Part shown: one piece after another, positions 46,304-60,052 of the stretch
Position numbering within the stretch: position 1 is the stretch's first letter
How the letters are laid out: every line of letters starts with the position of its first letter
Source: Cinnamomum chago
Lineage: Eukaryota; Streptophyta; Magnoliopsida; Laurales; Lauraceae
NCBI GenBank assembly: GCA_038049695.1
Contig: CP142456.1
Span: 66,739,922 to 66,803,921 of the forward strand
Direction: 5' to 3'
Length of the DNA stretch: 64,000 nt
The notes under the pieces: model-generated
What the model saw: only the letters and a program-made list of their open reading frames with translations
Told to the model about the DNA's origin: nothing
Database searches by the model: none
Made by a program: the position numbers and the translations under genes

Positions 46304-47729
46304 ATCAGACACTATTATAGGAGGGGGGGACAATAAGGTTCAAATTTGCGATCTTAAAGTCCAACAACGGAAACATCGGCTATTAAGCCAATCCCTAACA
46401 TCAAGTCAAATATAGATAATCTGGAAACTTTTGCACTTCTTCCACTTTTTTTTTTTTTTTTTTGGGTCATTCACTTCTTCCCCTTAAAACCTCAAATAAT
46501 GGTTGCTTGCATTAGCAATGTATTGCACTGCAATTCATCTTTTTCTGAATATCAGCTCCCAAAGATTATAAATTTCCCAAAAAAAGAATGACTACTCAGG
46601 CCAAATTCACTTTACAAAAACAATTTCATCCTAAACTAAAATTCGGGGCCGAACGCTTGCCTGAAAGTTAAGAATTTCCATATAATTGCTGCTTCAAAGT
46701 CTGTCCAAGGTAATTTTTCTTTTCACAATGGCAAATGTATTATAACAAGCCACACCATGTTCAAATTCTGAACAATATACATGATTATTACAAACCACAA
46801 AAGTAGCTCACATGCTGGTTGAAGTTCAGAAGTTGAAGTTCAGTTCTGACATGCTGGTAGACATATACAAGTTGAAGTTCAGAAGAAATAAGGCCATACA
46901 TGCTGTTCCCTTCCATGGACTTGGTATCCAAATGCATGACCAACACCATCCGTAAACCCTCCACTCATAACACAATCTGCAATAACTAAGCTTCAAAGGC
47001 TGTTGAAGATAACTGGATGTACATTCACACATAACAGTACCCGTCACTCTTCCTAGCTATCAGCCAGGAACATAATAATCCATTCTCTCCACAGGCAAAT
47101 TTAGATCCTATGTTTCCACCTGTAGACACAGAAAAAAAAAAAAAAGGGAAGTGTAATCGAATAACAATACTGCATGTAATAATTAACATTATCAGAGGAA
47201 CTTAAGAACTATTTTTAACTGGCAAGTAATCAAAAAGTCTAAAACTTCAGGATGGGAAAATTGTTTTGGACAAGTATCCTAGGTTTTATTAAACAGCAGA
47301 AATAAATCATGATTGAAGGCTAAAGTCAGCAAGCAATTCGCCTATAGGTTGCTAGAGATTGTAAGGTAGAAGACAATCTAAGTAATACAACTACATATAA
47401 TTGACTCCATTCCCAATAGATTTCTTCTTCCCGAATGTGTTATTCACAACTAACCCAAAAGCCTAAGTGGCGAGCTGAATCAAGATGAGATGGGGTGGAC
47501 AACTCAACGACTATAGTGCCAAAGAACTATAAATTTATGAACGTTTAAAAGTCTAATCACGGATGCTGAGAGTCACTCACTCACAGTATGTGATCAAGAG
47601 CTATAAAAACTAAGATGGCCCCCTCTAAAAACTTAAAGAAAGGGACTAGAGCCTGAAGCATAGTAGCCCTTCTTATGGAAAAAAAGAAAATAGAAAAAAG
47701 GATTGTTATAAACTCTATGAACACCTCCA

Positions 47730-48015
47730 TACCCTAAAAAAGTTCTTGAATACCCAAAATGATGCTAAAAAACACACAGGATCTATTCGGCATATACCAT
47801 GCCATGTCATCCAATGAGAACATCGACCACAACTCCCCGGCCATTAAGCATAACAAAACCTGACTCACGGACTCATCGTCGCACAAACACATATAGGATC
47901 TATTCAGGAGATGAAAGCCCCTCCTCCCTAGGTCATTTGCGGTGCGAATATACCCCATGCCACATATGAAAAACGCAACCTTGGAAGGAACCTTCTGCGA
48001 CCGAACCCATCACAT
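47730..48015 (-). pseudogene. LINE fragment: zinc-binding region of reverse transcriptase (zf-RVT)
   Basis: The minus strand encodes VPSKVAFFICGMGYIRTAND, then RRGFHLLNRSYMCLCDDESV and AGELWSMFSLDDMAWYMP. This has the order of the zf-RVT domain of plant LINEs (P-KVAFF.W, NRC.LC, ESV-H, A-ELW). Expected Cys/His residues are partly lost. Isolated fragment. Confidence 0.7.
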
Positions 48016-48670
48016 ATCGAATGGTGGTAGCCAGCCACTGCTTTAGAAATGATGTTTTCATGCACTGATACAAGGTTATCTCACTTTATTGAACTAGCAA
48101 ACAACAGAACAACAGTCCAAGAATGCATCCTATACAATGTTTGCATGGAAATGTTTTACCATTTTTCTCGGTCGCACACGACGTCAGACACAAAAGACAC
48201 ACCCAGTCACCCATACCATATTCCAGTTGTGTGGTACCTCAGAGAGATGCTTCTTATTATCGATTGAAAAAAAAAAAATAGATGCTTTTCATATCCTAAA
48301 GTTTCCATATAACAACTCAGGAATGCCATGTCTGTTTTTTTATACATATAAAAAATATATCAAAGGCAAATGTAAAATTTATTAAATTTTCAAAAAGCAT
48401 CAATAATTGATTCTATGCTAAGTTTCTACATAATTTCCGTAACAGAGTTCGTTACAAACTTATCACTAATTTTTTTGCAAAGCCTAATTGAAATTATCTT
48501 TCATCTGGTTTGCAAAATTTATTATTTGAAAAATCAGAAAACACTCCTTTAGATTGGGTTAGAAAATTGCATAATTTGCATCTCTTCATGTTTTACTCAC
48601 TTACGAGTGATGAATCCACTACCCAAAAAAAGAGTCTGGGGCAACTATGTGATTATTTTAACCAATCGAA

Positions 48671-48767
48671 ACAGCATATTAAATATAAGAGATGTATTAT
48701 ATTTGATAAACATATTTAACAGCATATTAAATATAATAGATGTATTATATTTGATAAACATATTTAA
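48671..48767. repeat. Tandem duplication of 48 bp
   Basis: ACAGCATATTAAATATAA followed by AGATGTATTATATTTGATAA occurs twice with one difference. Confidence 0.9.
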
Positions 48768-49574
48768 TGGTTGGAGAATTTCAAATTTATTTCAAAAAAT
48801 CTAATAATAAAATATTTTTTTGATAGGTTAAAGGGACACTGACACTAATTTTAAAAAAAGTCACGACTTTTTACACAATATATATATATGTGGGTTGTTG
48901 AAAGATGGGAGGGACAGTTGCCCCCCTCTCCCATCCTTTTAACTACTAAATTTTTCAGATTATCCCCTAAACCACTTGAATTTATTTCACATTACCCGAA
49001 AACCAAACAACCAACATATTTAGGAAGGAAAAAAAAAAAGTCTACATGTATATTAAAATGCACGCATCTAGTGTCCATAATTGAGGCATCGCGAAATCAA
49101 TGAACACAATTAGAGGTACAAAGTGATAAATGTAATAGTTTAGAAAACAATTTAAAGCGATACACATAATAGTAGAGAAACAATGTGAAGTAGGGACATA
49201 GTTGAAGGATCGAATTGTAATTTATCTTAATTGATCATAGGCTCCCAGTAACATCATCTTGTTTCGCAAAGATTATTTCCATATAAATGTTAGTGACGCA
49301 TGTAAATTGTCATGAGTTAAAATATTTGAATGTCCAACATGTTCAAATCAATCGTTGAGTGGACAAAATGAAATCAATATGATAGTGTAAGGGGACAAAG
49401 TATAACTAACCCTTCCCCATTATTTGAAACTGAGATGAATTGCACAAATTCAGTTCTTTCAAACAAAATTTTGTCAAGTGCAAACATGCATAAGCTCTAT
49501 AGAGAAGGATGACTAATGACCATTATTGTCTTACAATGCAACTCCAAAGACTGTAGCTTAAGTTTGCAATGAAG

Positions 49575-52500
49575 CTAAGGGTTTACCCTTTTATAGAACT
49601 CCATAACCCAACTGTTATAAGCACTGCATATGACTTCACAACCCGAAAATCCAGATTTTATCGCCAAGGCCTCATATTCCTTCTTTGTCCGCTCTTTTCC
49701 ACCAGGACATTGAACTAACATGAAAACATCTTGTTCGAAGACAATATGTGAGGAAACATTATTCTCAGGAGCCTCGGGGAGAATTGATTCTACAATAATC
49801 ACCTTTCCACCATGGTCAGGGAGAGCTTCCCAACAATTCTTGAGAAGCTTTAAGCAATGCTCATCACTCCAGTCATGGAGTATCCACTACAAATTACAAA
49901 AAACACCAGATTCAGACTTACTAAAGCAGAACGAGGAGAGTATCATTGAAGGTTGAGTTCTGCCAGGAGAAATAATTTAAAGAACAGCATAGTAAGTGTA
50001 ATTTTGCTAAAATCTATTTTGTAAAACCACTTGATATCAAACTTTATTTGTTATTCTTTAATCATGTAAAATAAGCTTAGATATATATTCTAAGATGAAA
50101 AGGTTTCCTAATAGGGCTGAAGTCACATGTTATGGAACTAAGATGAAAAGTTTTCCTGATAGGACTGAAGTCACATGTTCTACTACTAATTTGAACTCTA
50201 CATCCTTAGTGTTGCTTGAACAAGTTAAAAGTTCCAATGAAAAAAAAATAGAGTTAAGAATGTGGCGAAATAACTCTGCTAAAGCAGAACAAATTCAATT
50301 ACATTATTTTCATCTCAATGATACTTCTCTCAACTGATTCCTCGATAGGGGACTTGGATTTCCACTTTTTGATGTAAATTCAAATTAAAAAGTTCTGACT
50401 TTTTTTTTCATTTTTTCCGAATAAAGCATTAGTTACCGATTAACATAGAATAGGCACTGGAAGGGCACCAGTCTCTCACCTTCATAAAAATAGCATCACC
50501 TTTTGGAACGCTAACAAACATGTCTCCCCCAACATGCTCCACTCCTAGACCATAATAGATCAATTTGTAAGTCATAGCTTGCATTGCATCAAATAGCCCA
50601 AAACAATTAAAAAACAACACTACACTAAATCAAATAGGTGGGAGAAAATAAAAAATCAACAGTTGGATAGGAAACAATGGTCAGAGCAATTATATCTAAT
50701 GGATAGGAAAGACACTGTCTTGGTAAACCTCCTGCCTTGTATATGTTAGTGCGATGCACTGTAAAATTGAATTCAATGCCTAAATTATCGGGAAAAACAA
50801 TTAACTTTGGTGTTTGGATTTAAGCTATGGAAACAGTCTCTCCACACGCACAGATAAGATTATGTACATCAACCTCTCCCAAACCCACAACTGACGTGGT
50901 GAGACTAGTGTACTGGGTTGACATTTTTTAAGAGAAAAAAGAAGCAGGAAATTTCTAGTGAACAAAGTAGGGGGTTGACTCAATACCTGAATAAGATAGG
51001 GCATCAGCTAAAACATGAGGCAAATCATAATTAATGCCTTTCATATGAGGATACTTGGAAGTGATGATATTGAGAGTCACTCCAATGCCACCACCCACAT
51101 CAACCAACACTTTGAGGCCTTCAAAACCTTTGTAAATGTCAAGGATCTTCCTCATGATCAACGTCGTGTGATGCGACATTGCCTGGTTAAATACCCCATT
51201 GAACCTTTGGTCTGTTCCTGGGTATTCAAATGCAGTCATTCCATAAGCCCTGTTAAATGGAATTCCCCCTTCGAGTATAACATCATTCAAGTGGTACCTG
51301 AGACCAATAACCATAGAGTGAGCCTATGAAGACATATAATCCGCACCAAAAAATGAAGAAAACTTATGATCATGTATATAGCAGGTCTCCAAAGTACATT
51401 CAGAGTGCAACTCCATAAGAAATAATATATATCATCATTATTTGATCAAATTATAATTTTGAGGTGGGCGATGTTTTGTAAACATGTTTGATTCAACAAT
51501 GAACTAACTAATCGAGGATCCACATTTGCTTCGGAAAAAAAAAAAAAAATCAAGGATGCAGATTATCACAATTTGTGCAATGGGAATGAACGTAAACTGC
51601 ATGTAAACAAAATCTTCAGTAAAAAGTACGATCAGAATGATACGACACAAGAAATTTTAGCCTTTTGATGGAGAATAACTACCCTTTTCATAGATTCACA
51701 AATCATTTTGTATGTTGAATTTTGAGTAATGAATTTTGGCAGTATGATAATAATTGGTATGAAATCAAGTAAGTCCTAGGCCCAGTATGCTTATTAAGTC
51801 ATGCCTAAGTGTTGTTTAGGAATCTAAAAACTGATGCAGAGCAGAGTACCATAGTTATCATCTTGTGAAAGTAATCCAAGACATCTATGCTTTAAAAATG
51901 GATTGGTGTTCCTACAGAACTAATTCTCTAAAATTCTGTAAGAACTATTCATCCATCACAAAGTTAACATATTTTCTAGGACCCACTTGCACAAGTTAAC
52001 TTGAATTTTGGGCAGGTGATCTAGTACGGAAGAAACTAAAAGAACAAAAATAGAGGATCTGTTATCTTTTTTTTTTTTTTTCAAAAAATGATCTTGGAGC
52101 TTGTGTAATGCTTACTCTCAAACTCTTCATTTACACAGTAGTGATATTCTTTATTCTCTCTTCATCTTTGGATTCTAATCTAATGATCTTGGAAGTAATA
52201 TTGGACGTGAAGAATAAAATAAGAAATCAGTTTTCCTTGCTTGATTTTGGGTCCTGATTAGTTTGCATCTCAGAAAACAGTATCCGAAAACTGTTTTTAG
52301 TGTTTTTTGTGTTGCAAAACTTGTTTGATTATATGATTCCAAAAACAATTTTACGGAATAGAAAACATTAAAACCTGTTTGAACAGTAACCCAAAAAATA
52401 ATGAAAACATATATGTGATGGTTGTGGTATGGTGGTGGTGGTGGTGGTGGTGGTGGAAGTGTGGACGTGATGGTGGTGATGTGGTGGATGTGGTATTAGT

Positions 52501-54402
52501 GTTGGTGGTGTGGTGGTGTGGTGGTAATTTTAACCTATTACCCATTAACCCGCCCATAAATAAATGGGTTGGGTATCTATATTAATTAGTGTGGGTTCTA
52601 AATGGGTTGAGTAATATGATTTATTTTAATTAAGCAGGTTAATATGGATTACTTATGGGTACCCACTGAATCGAGTATTTCTTTTTCTATTATATAGCAC
52701 AAGTAATAAAATCAAATAAATATACTAACATACCAAAAAAAAAAACACACACACACTCATACACTAAAAAATATACACACATATATAGTACACAAAAATA
52801 AACAAACACTAATACACCCGACCTGTGACCCACGGCCAACCCAACCCATGACCCACGGCCAACCCGACACACGACTGAACCGACCCATGAATTGACCCGA
52901 CCAGTGCTTTATGGTGTGTTAGTATGTGCGTGTGTGTTTTGGTGTATGAGTGTTTGTGTGTATTTTGGTGTATAAGTGTGTGTATATTTTGATGTACGTC
53001 AATGGGTTTAATCCAACGCTTTATAAACCCAACCCATCATAACCCATTTAATACGTGAGTGAAAAATGAATTGGATTTATTTTGACTCACCCATTTACCA
53101 CCTCTACTACTGTGGTTTCTCTTACCACAATTACACACTCTCAGTTGCCACAACCCAACAATTCCAACTTTCACCCAGCACCACTCATCTACCCACTGCC
53201 AATATTCAAAAACACAAAACAATCAAACCAAGTCAATGAAACCCTCACAATTTTTAGACTTCAAATCGCAAAATTTAATTGAATCAAAACTAGAAATATC
53301 GCCTCCCATTCATTTCCCAAAAAATCCTCAACACCACCCATGCCTCCTATTGCCACATTAAGGCACTCTCTGCAATAATCCAATAATTCAAACCTCCACC
53401 CATTACCACTCAGTCATCAACTCCCTAAATCCAAAAGCACACTACAATAATCAAACCCATAGGAATCTCATATTCCAAGTCCTTGAATTCAGATGAATCA
53501 AAAACTGAAATTGAAATTCTCCAAATTTGATAGTGCTGAAGACGGTAATATTTTGGGTTGTCTTCGGCCATGACAATGAGGATGGTCTGCGCCAGAATTG
53601 GAGGAGCTTTCATGTGCAGACAACATTAAGAGGGCTATTGGGTTTTTCGGAAGAGAGGTTGAGGAAGATGGTGCGATGGTAGAGGTTGATAAAGAGGCTG
53701 CAGTGACAAAAGTTGATTAAGAGGCAGAAGTGTTCTGTCGGAGGTCTGGCAATTTGGCAATTACGGTTTCCAGATACATTAAGGGTTTTGGGGTGGGGGG
53801 GCACTGCAAAAAAGTACAAGTACGGAGTGACAAAATATGACACTACTCACTTAACACGACAAGAACACAACATGAAATGATTAATAAACAAATCGGGTAT
53901 GGGTGAAGTTAATCAAAAGAAATACACAACATGACTCGTTTATACACCGGTTATACACAATACGAACCCAATATGACACAACTCGTTAGACACAAATTAA
54001 TAAACGAATTGAGTATGGATGGACTGCTTTTTGACACGAACCCGCTAAAATCCGACACGAACCCATTTCACCCGAAACAATTGATAGACTTAGATACAAC
54101 TACCATTTATGACTTTTTTCATTTTTTAATAAGTTTATTTGAGGGAATATTTGTCCATTTAAAATTTTATTTTTAGAAAACAATTATTTCACATGTCTTG
54201 GGTAGTGCTTGTGTTTCAAGCTCCGTTAAACTATATGAAATTTGTTTTTTTTAACTTTATTTTTCAGTATGAGGGGTTAAGTGCAACCAATAATAGTTGA
54301 GGGAGGTGATGTGCAACTCACCCTAAGTTCAAGGAGACTCTATATAATTTGTCCAAAAAAACAGAGTTTTGGTCCTTAAGCTTCTCCTCTTCCAACAATG
54401 GA

Positions 54403-54472
<70 letters not shown>

Positions 54473-56266
54473 TTTCCTTTCAAGACCAAGGCTGCCAGAT
54501 TATTTTTCTCCCCCTCTTTCATTTGTTTTCGTTGTATTTATTCGCTAAGGAGTGACAACTTCTGCCAAATTAATTGGCAAGTCATGGGCTATGGCAAGGA
54601 GTGACGTACTGCCATGAAGATGTCAGGTGAAGAGTCATGAGATGCAATGACTGATAATTATATTTTGTGCCCACCTGCCATGACCGATGTGAGCTAAATA
54701 GTCATGGGCTGCAATGACTGATAATCATATTCATTTTTTTTTTTTGGCTATAATTTATTCAATCTCGTAAAATTAATTTAACTTAAGCTAATTTAACCTC
54801 GGTATTAAATATAATCAATATTATACTAGTCGGACTCGTTTTCATGATTCAACGGTTATGTCTGTTTGTTCCTCTGAGTTGTCGATGTTTTTGATAACTA
54901 TATATATATATATATATATTATGGGTTTTCCCAGGGTCGTCATGCTATTTTTGTAATTGTCAAGGGGTCTCCATGTCAATTGGTAAAATGTTAGGGTGTG
55001 TGGATGAAATTTACTCAAAATCTAAACAAAACCCTACTTAAAATCTTGATTAGATTTTGATTGGATATGAGTATCAATCTAGCTTTGGGTATGAGATGGA
55101 AGCTAATGGGGGCAATTGTTGAATTTTGTAATGTCAGGGGTCTCCATGTCAATTGGTCAAATGTCAAAAGAGTGCGAATGAAATTTACCAAAATACAAAA
55201 CCAAACCCTCCTTAAAAAGTAAAAGAGTAAAAATTAAAAATAAAAAACAATAAAAGTACTATTAAAAAAATGATACGGTGGCAAAAGAGGTGAGCTGCGG
55301 ATCTAGGAGGCGGGGCACCCCAAGTTTCAAAAAAAACCCTTTAATATTGAATAAATAGAATTTTTTAGGGCGAATTATATTTTGAACCCTGAAAAATTTA
55401 AGAACATTCACATTGTATTCTAAAATATTATATTTTTTGTATTACATCCTCAATACATTAAAAATATTGCAATGTAATCCTTCTTCTGTTAATTTTCGTT
55501 ATTCCTTTTGTCAAAATCAACTCTGTTGATGTTTAAAGAATGAGTAAAGGACAATATTATAATATTTTTAACACATTGACAATAGAATATGAAAATTTTC
55601 TCCTTTTGAGGATGTAAAATAAAAAAACTTCAATATTTTGGAGGTAAGATTTCCCCAATTTCTGAAGTCATTGTTTCAATTTGACCCATCCTGGTTTTCA
55701 CTACATTGGATTCAAAATCCAATGCAATTCAACATTTTCTTCAATACTATATTTTTTTGAGAAACAAAGAAAATAAAATTATAGGATTAATTTCCCAAAC
55801 AAAAACAAAGAATAAATGGCACAATAAAACCTTACCAGCTCTCCATGAAGACCTTGTCATGGTGCAACAAAAACAAAGGCCCCACAGACCCACCATCCTG
55901 ATTCTTCCTCAAGAACTCGCATATGGGTCCCACACCGTACAGTCTCTGCACTTCACCATTCTCTCCGGTCCGTAATTGGCACCGTAAGACATCATAACTC
56001 GCCAGAAGCCTTAACATCCGGTCCAGAAGAACAGGCGCGTCGGGGTTGCGGGTGGGGAGATGAGCCGCGATCTCGGAAGGCAAGAGGTACGCGCCGTTGC
56101 CCGCGGCGAAGATGGCATCGATGAGGTTGAGCTCCAGAGCTGATTTTAGGGCCATTGGAAATATCACAGCATTGGCTAGCCGGACTGCCTGTTTGCCCAC
56201 CTCTTCTTGGTCGTCGTGTGGGTGATGAGGGGTAGTGTCTGCTGGGTTTGTTTGTGCAGTACTCAT
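49575..56266 (-). CDS. COMT: Caffeic acid 3-O-methyltransferase-like enzyme (complete, 372 aa, 4 exons)
   Basis: Exons on the minus strand: 55836-56266, 50987-51297, 50480-50544 and 49575-49886; all junctions are GT..AG and phases match. The enzyme transfers a methyl group from S-adenosylmethionine to phenolic hydroxyls, classically caffeoyl or 5-hydroxyconiferyl units in lignin synthesis, in the cytosol. The N-terminal dimerisation region has [39 protein letters not shown] is the COMT signature. The SAM site is VDVGGGIG (residues 209-216), then GINYDLPHV and [18 protein letters not shown]. Catalytic His273 ([10 protein letters not shown]), Glu302 (VES) and Glu334 (GGKERT) are all present, spaced as in alfalfa COMT. 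Length is normal. Near the active site [17 protein letters not shown] departs from typical COMT (MLAHNPGGKE), so the substrate may differ. Intron 1 is 4.5 kb. Confidence 0.93.
50090..50185. repeat. Tandem duplication of about 47 bp in COMT intron 3
   Basis: AAGATGAAAAG, CTGAAGTCACATGTT repeated twice with small changes. Confidence 0.8.
51298..55835 (-). other. Intron 1 of the COMT-like gene
   Basis: 4.5 kb. It contains a GGT/GTG-rich tract (52428-52525), CA/TG-rich low complexity (52740-52990), the CT microsatellite, a TA tract at 54900-54920, and two similar stretches (54950-55010 and 55130-55200, sharing GGGGTCTCCATGTCAATTGG). No transposon ends were defined inside it. Confidence 0.75.
54405..54470. 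repeat. (CT)33 microsatellite
   Basis: 66 bp of uninterrupted CT within COMT intron 1. It creates Ser/Leu-repeat open frames that are not genes. Confidence 0.98.
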
Positions 56267-56299
56267 TTTGTGATGCTTTGGTTGAGGTGGTGAACGAGA

Positions 56300-56306
56300 G
56301 TTTATA
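56300..56306 (-). promoter_or_regulatory. Possible TATA box of the COMT-like gene
   Basis: It reads TATAAAC on the minus strand, 34 bp before the ATG, which would leave a very short leader. A GGTTGGT (ACCAACC on the gene strand, like the AC elements of lignin genes) lies at 56820-56826, about 555 bp upstream. Both are weak, position-based calls. Confidence 0.3.
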
Positions 56307-57049
56307 CTGGAAGAGGGGGGAGAGAGAGAGAGGTTGTGGGTTTTTTACTTTTTACCAGGATTTGATAGTACCATGCAAAAAGTTCGACTTTATTGGTGCG
56401 CATTTTTGAAAATTGAATCACTGATAAGACTACATAAAAAACATTTAATTGAAAAAAGTCAATCTATGTATACATTTTTTTTAGTATTAAGTACAAGTTT
56501 AAATATTAGAAAATGTTACATAACTCAAATAAAGTTTAAAAGTTAAAACTCAAATAATGTATACATTGATTGATATGTATGAGTTTTATTTAGGTTGATT
56601 TTAATATTTTTTTCACGTCTTCAAGTTCAATTCTAAGAAAATTTTAAATTTAATTTTTTAAAACGTTTACCCTTAAGTCTTTTAAGGCCTCTCTGTCTTC
56701 ATCCTCTTAAGAAAAAAACAATAAAATTATAGTTTGAGAGCAATCAATTGAAGAACATTACCATGATAAATTAAGATGGTAATTGCAAAGATAAAGAGAG
56801 TCGTGATGGCTGAAGACCTGGTTGGTAGAGTCGTGGACCAACCAGTTCAAAAAAGCAAAATGGAGGGAGTCTTGGCCGCTGGACTGGGGGTTGAGATCGG
56901 TTCCAAACCCATGCGGTCGAACCATATCCCTCAGCCTCATCACAGAAAGTTACCTCAGACATCGGAGGCTATGGTAAGACATAAGCTGACACATGAACCT
57001 TGTCTCCAAAAATGGACTGCCACTTGGCATCCCCTGATACAGTCTGACA

Positions 57050-57995
57050 CTGACTGTTATCATCTGATGAATCACTTATATACTTCAAACACAATGAGGC
57101 ATGTCAGTACTGTCAACAAAAATTAAGCAACACTTAACAATACATGATTATCAGTAATAATGACTACTTAGGCTATCTCTTTACTCAAACCAACTTTTAA
57201 ATACCTCTCATCAATGAAAGGAAATGATAGGCAACAAGAGATGAAAAGAAAACACTGGCCATTAGGTCACTAATCCTTTCCACTCACACACACTATTGTT
57301 ACAATTGACTACTTGACTTATTGACTTGGGCATCGGAGGTGATTCGGCTGGTACCACACTAGTGCCCTATTCTCTTAACCTTTCTTGATAGGTTCTGATG
57401 CTACTCAAAATTTGGCCAAGGTTGAGCTCAGTCCTTCAGCTCGGCCATCTAAATTTGAGTCATGCAGCTCATTACAAACAGCCAGAGACACTCAGGTCGG
57501 CTCCCCCTGGGCAATAATACCTTAACGGAAACAGCAAGGATGACAACTGGCACCCACCAAAATGCTATGCATTAACCGCAATGGTCCTGCATTCAGGCAA
57601 GAGAGCCGAAATCGCCTTAGCGCTATCCACAGTAATTGCATAACAGACGCATCCGTTACAAAGAAGATGCAAGGATCACGTCAGGAAATCAGGCAAGGCC
57701 CTGGAAGACTATAAATAAGAGGCATATCCCTCACAATGTAACATAAGCAATTAGCCTAAACAAATATTCTGTGTAACCCCCTCCTTTATCAATAAAATCT
57801 TCCCCAGGAGCAAGAGACTCCTTTAAGAGTGGATTGGTCGTGCCCCCGAGCTGGTGAACCACTATAAACCCTCTGTCTGCAATCCCCAATCATTTGTTCA
57901 ATTCTGAAGAGCCTAGGAGCTCTGACTGAATCACCTAGTGATTCTCTGACCCCTATAAATCACAACCCTATTCAATTGCACAGCACACACCATCA
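57050..57995 (+). mobile_element. LTR sequence(s) of a second Tat-like element
   Basis: The right end is CACACCATCA at 57995, then TGGCGCCGTCGGTGAGAAA from 57998, a primer site like that of the first element. TATAAATAAGAGGC near 57709 and AATAAAATC near 57794 fit promoter and polyadenylation signals. GACTTGGGCATCGGAGG near 57322 resembles the R/U5 boundary motif of Tat LTRs, so two LTR pieces may be joined here. The left limit is not determined. Confidence 0.6.
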
Positions 57996-59053
57996 GTTGG
58001 CGCCGTCGGTGAGAAACGTCTGTTTCCTATTAAAAACTCTACTGATTACTTTGGTAATTGATGTTTATACGTGCAACATGAGTAAAAATCAGATGAACCC
58101 TCTACGTTTGCAAAACCAACAAGAAATCACCACTGGGAGGCAGTAGGAAAATTCTCTAAATCCCCTGCCTAATCCTGAAACTAATCCACCGATGGCGGAC
58201 TCCCCTCCAAACAACGAACTCGACGCCCTCTGTCAAGCCAAGAACCGCCTCCTCCAGCAAAATGAGGAGTTACTAAACCTCATACGCACCCTACATCCCC
58301 CCGGGGCACAACCAGCCCAGGATGATCCCCAACGAGGGGAGCATCAACACCCTAATCCCTTAAGGGAAATTACGGAGGAGGAGCACAGTCAATCAGTTGG
58401 CAATGTCCGCCGTCGAGCTCAAAGGAATGAGGAGGATAAGGAGATTCAAAGTCAGAATAGGGGAACTCTCAGAAACGAGATCCCCCCATTCCTTCAAGAA
58501 AGAAAGGAGCAATTTTGGGAGCAACGCTTCAAAGAAATCCAGCAGAAGCTCAACCACATGAAGGAGGCCGTAAAAGGCAAAACCCCGATGTAGACACCTT
58601 GGTCCAACAGATGGAGTCCTTGTTCACTCCCGAAGTGCTGCATTATCCTCTTCCCCAAAAATTCAGAATGCCACAGATGGAGACCTTTGACAGAACAAAG
58701 GATCTCATGGACCACCTCAATACCTACACAAGAACCAAATGAAATTGCATGGATACCAGGATTCAGTGTGATGCTGAGCTTTTGCTATCACCCTGAAGGG
58801 ATCTGCCTTAGCCTGGTTCAACAGGCTAACTCTATCATCAATCTCCTCGTTCAGAGAACTCTCCATTTCATTTGTGTCCCATTTCATTGGAACTCGGACC
58901 TATTTTAAGCTTAGCTACCACTTGCTGAATGTGAAGCAAGCACCGAATAAATCGTTGCGGAGCTACGTCCAACAGGTTTAACTAAGAGTCCTTAAAAGTG
59001 GACATCCTAGATGAAAAGTTTGCTCTCACCGCCTTCATTGTTGGATTAGGAGT

Positions 59054-59441
59054 CATAGTTATTAATTTTGTTTCGTTTCGGCCGATGCCAAAACTTTTCA
59101 GTTTAAATTTCGGTTAATCTCGACCGAAATTCAAGATTTCAGCTTATTTCGGCTGAAATGGAATTTTACGTAAGTAATTTTTTTTTTACTTTTTTACACA
59201 TATACATTTTGTATTTCTTATATTTTCACAAAATATAATTCCAAAAAAATTACTATAATGGATTAAATCTATATTTATTATTTTTTCTATTTTTTACTTA
59301 TATATGTATATATATATTATGTTATATTTTTCCCGAAATGTAATTCCGAAAAGTTTCGCAGAAATCCCGAATTGGCTGAAACTTTTCATTATTTTGCAGG
59401 TGAGAGCGAAATGAGGTCCGAAATGATATTAATAATTATGT
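59054..59441. mobile_element. Small hAT-like element, 388 bp, in gag
   Basis: Ends CATAGTTATTAAT and ATTAATAATTATG are inverted repeats; TTAGGAGT is duplicated at 59046-59053 and 59442-59449 (8 bp, as for hAT). Gag homology resumes after it. The interior has TTTCGGCCGA / TCGACCGAAA-type inverted motifs and no coding capacity. Confidence 0.82.
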
Positions 59442-59492
59442 TAGGAGTACAATCGAATGATATTAATAATTATGTTAGGAGTACAATCGAAA
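59425..59492. repeat. 34 bp tandem duplication across the hAT end
   Basis: TGATATTAATAATTATG plus TTAGGAGTACAATCGAA occurs twice, at 59425-59458 and 59459-59492. It includes the transposon end, the target duplication and 9 bp of gag. Confidence 0.92.
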
Positions 59493-60052
59493 GATCTAAT
59501 GTTCTCTGTCTCCAAAAATCCACAAGCCAATATGCCCGAGGTCTTGGCCAAGGCAGAGAAATACATCAATGGCGAGGAAGCTTTCCTCTCAAAAGTGAAG
59601 AGCTCTACAACTCATAAAGAAAAGGAAAAGAGAATAATAGACCGAAGTCCAACAAGGACAAGAGCCGAGTGTTGGAACGGAAATCCCAAGAACCATTGAC
59701 GGCGCATATGTATCGAATACCAAAAATTTTCCTTTAAAACCTACAAGGCGGAATTAGGGTTTACCTAAGAGATCACTCTAGTGTGATCTCGTCTCAGCAC
59801 GAACGCACAACCCAACAACGAACACGGAAGACAGCTCGACGAACCTCGCGGCCTTCTGTCGTATATCCCCCAACGTCAGAGTCCGGATGCAGAGTGGGCT
59901 ATCAGAACCTCTCAACTTTTGCTCTCCCTTTCATTTCAGCCTCTCCCAAAAAAGACGAGCAAAGAATAGATGCTGAATTATAGAGCCTAGACGTCTACAT
60001 ATAGACTTCGACAGTGACCCTAGAAATAATTTGGAAAATCTTATCTGTATAA

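Larger units (their letters stand above)
58192..59669 (+). pseudogene. Gag of the second Tat-like element, frameshifted and interrupted
   Basis: It begins ATG GCG GAC (MADSPPNNELDALCQAKNRL), a charged coiled-coil-like N-terminus, with the frame lost at 58593. Pieces of the gag domain continue in other frames: HYPLPQKFRMPQMETFD, HLNTYTRTK, and after the hAT insertion AEKYINGEEAFLSK. The matching later piece is at 63394-63652. Stops and shifts make it non-coding. Confidence 0.75.

Noticed and set aside
47041-47115. Exon-like minus-strand stretch (GGNIGSKFACGENGLLCSWL)
   Set aside because: Acceptor-like site present, but no upstream exon or family match could be found.
54349-54604. Ser/Leu-repeat open frames
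   Set aside because: Produced by the CT microsatellite in COMT intron 1.
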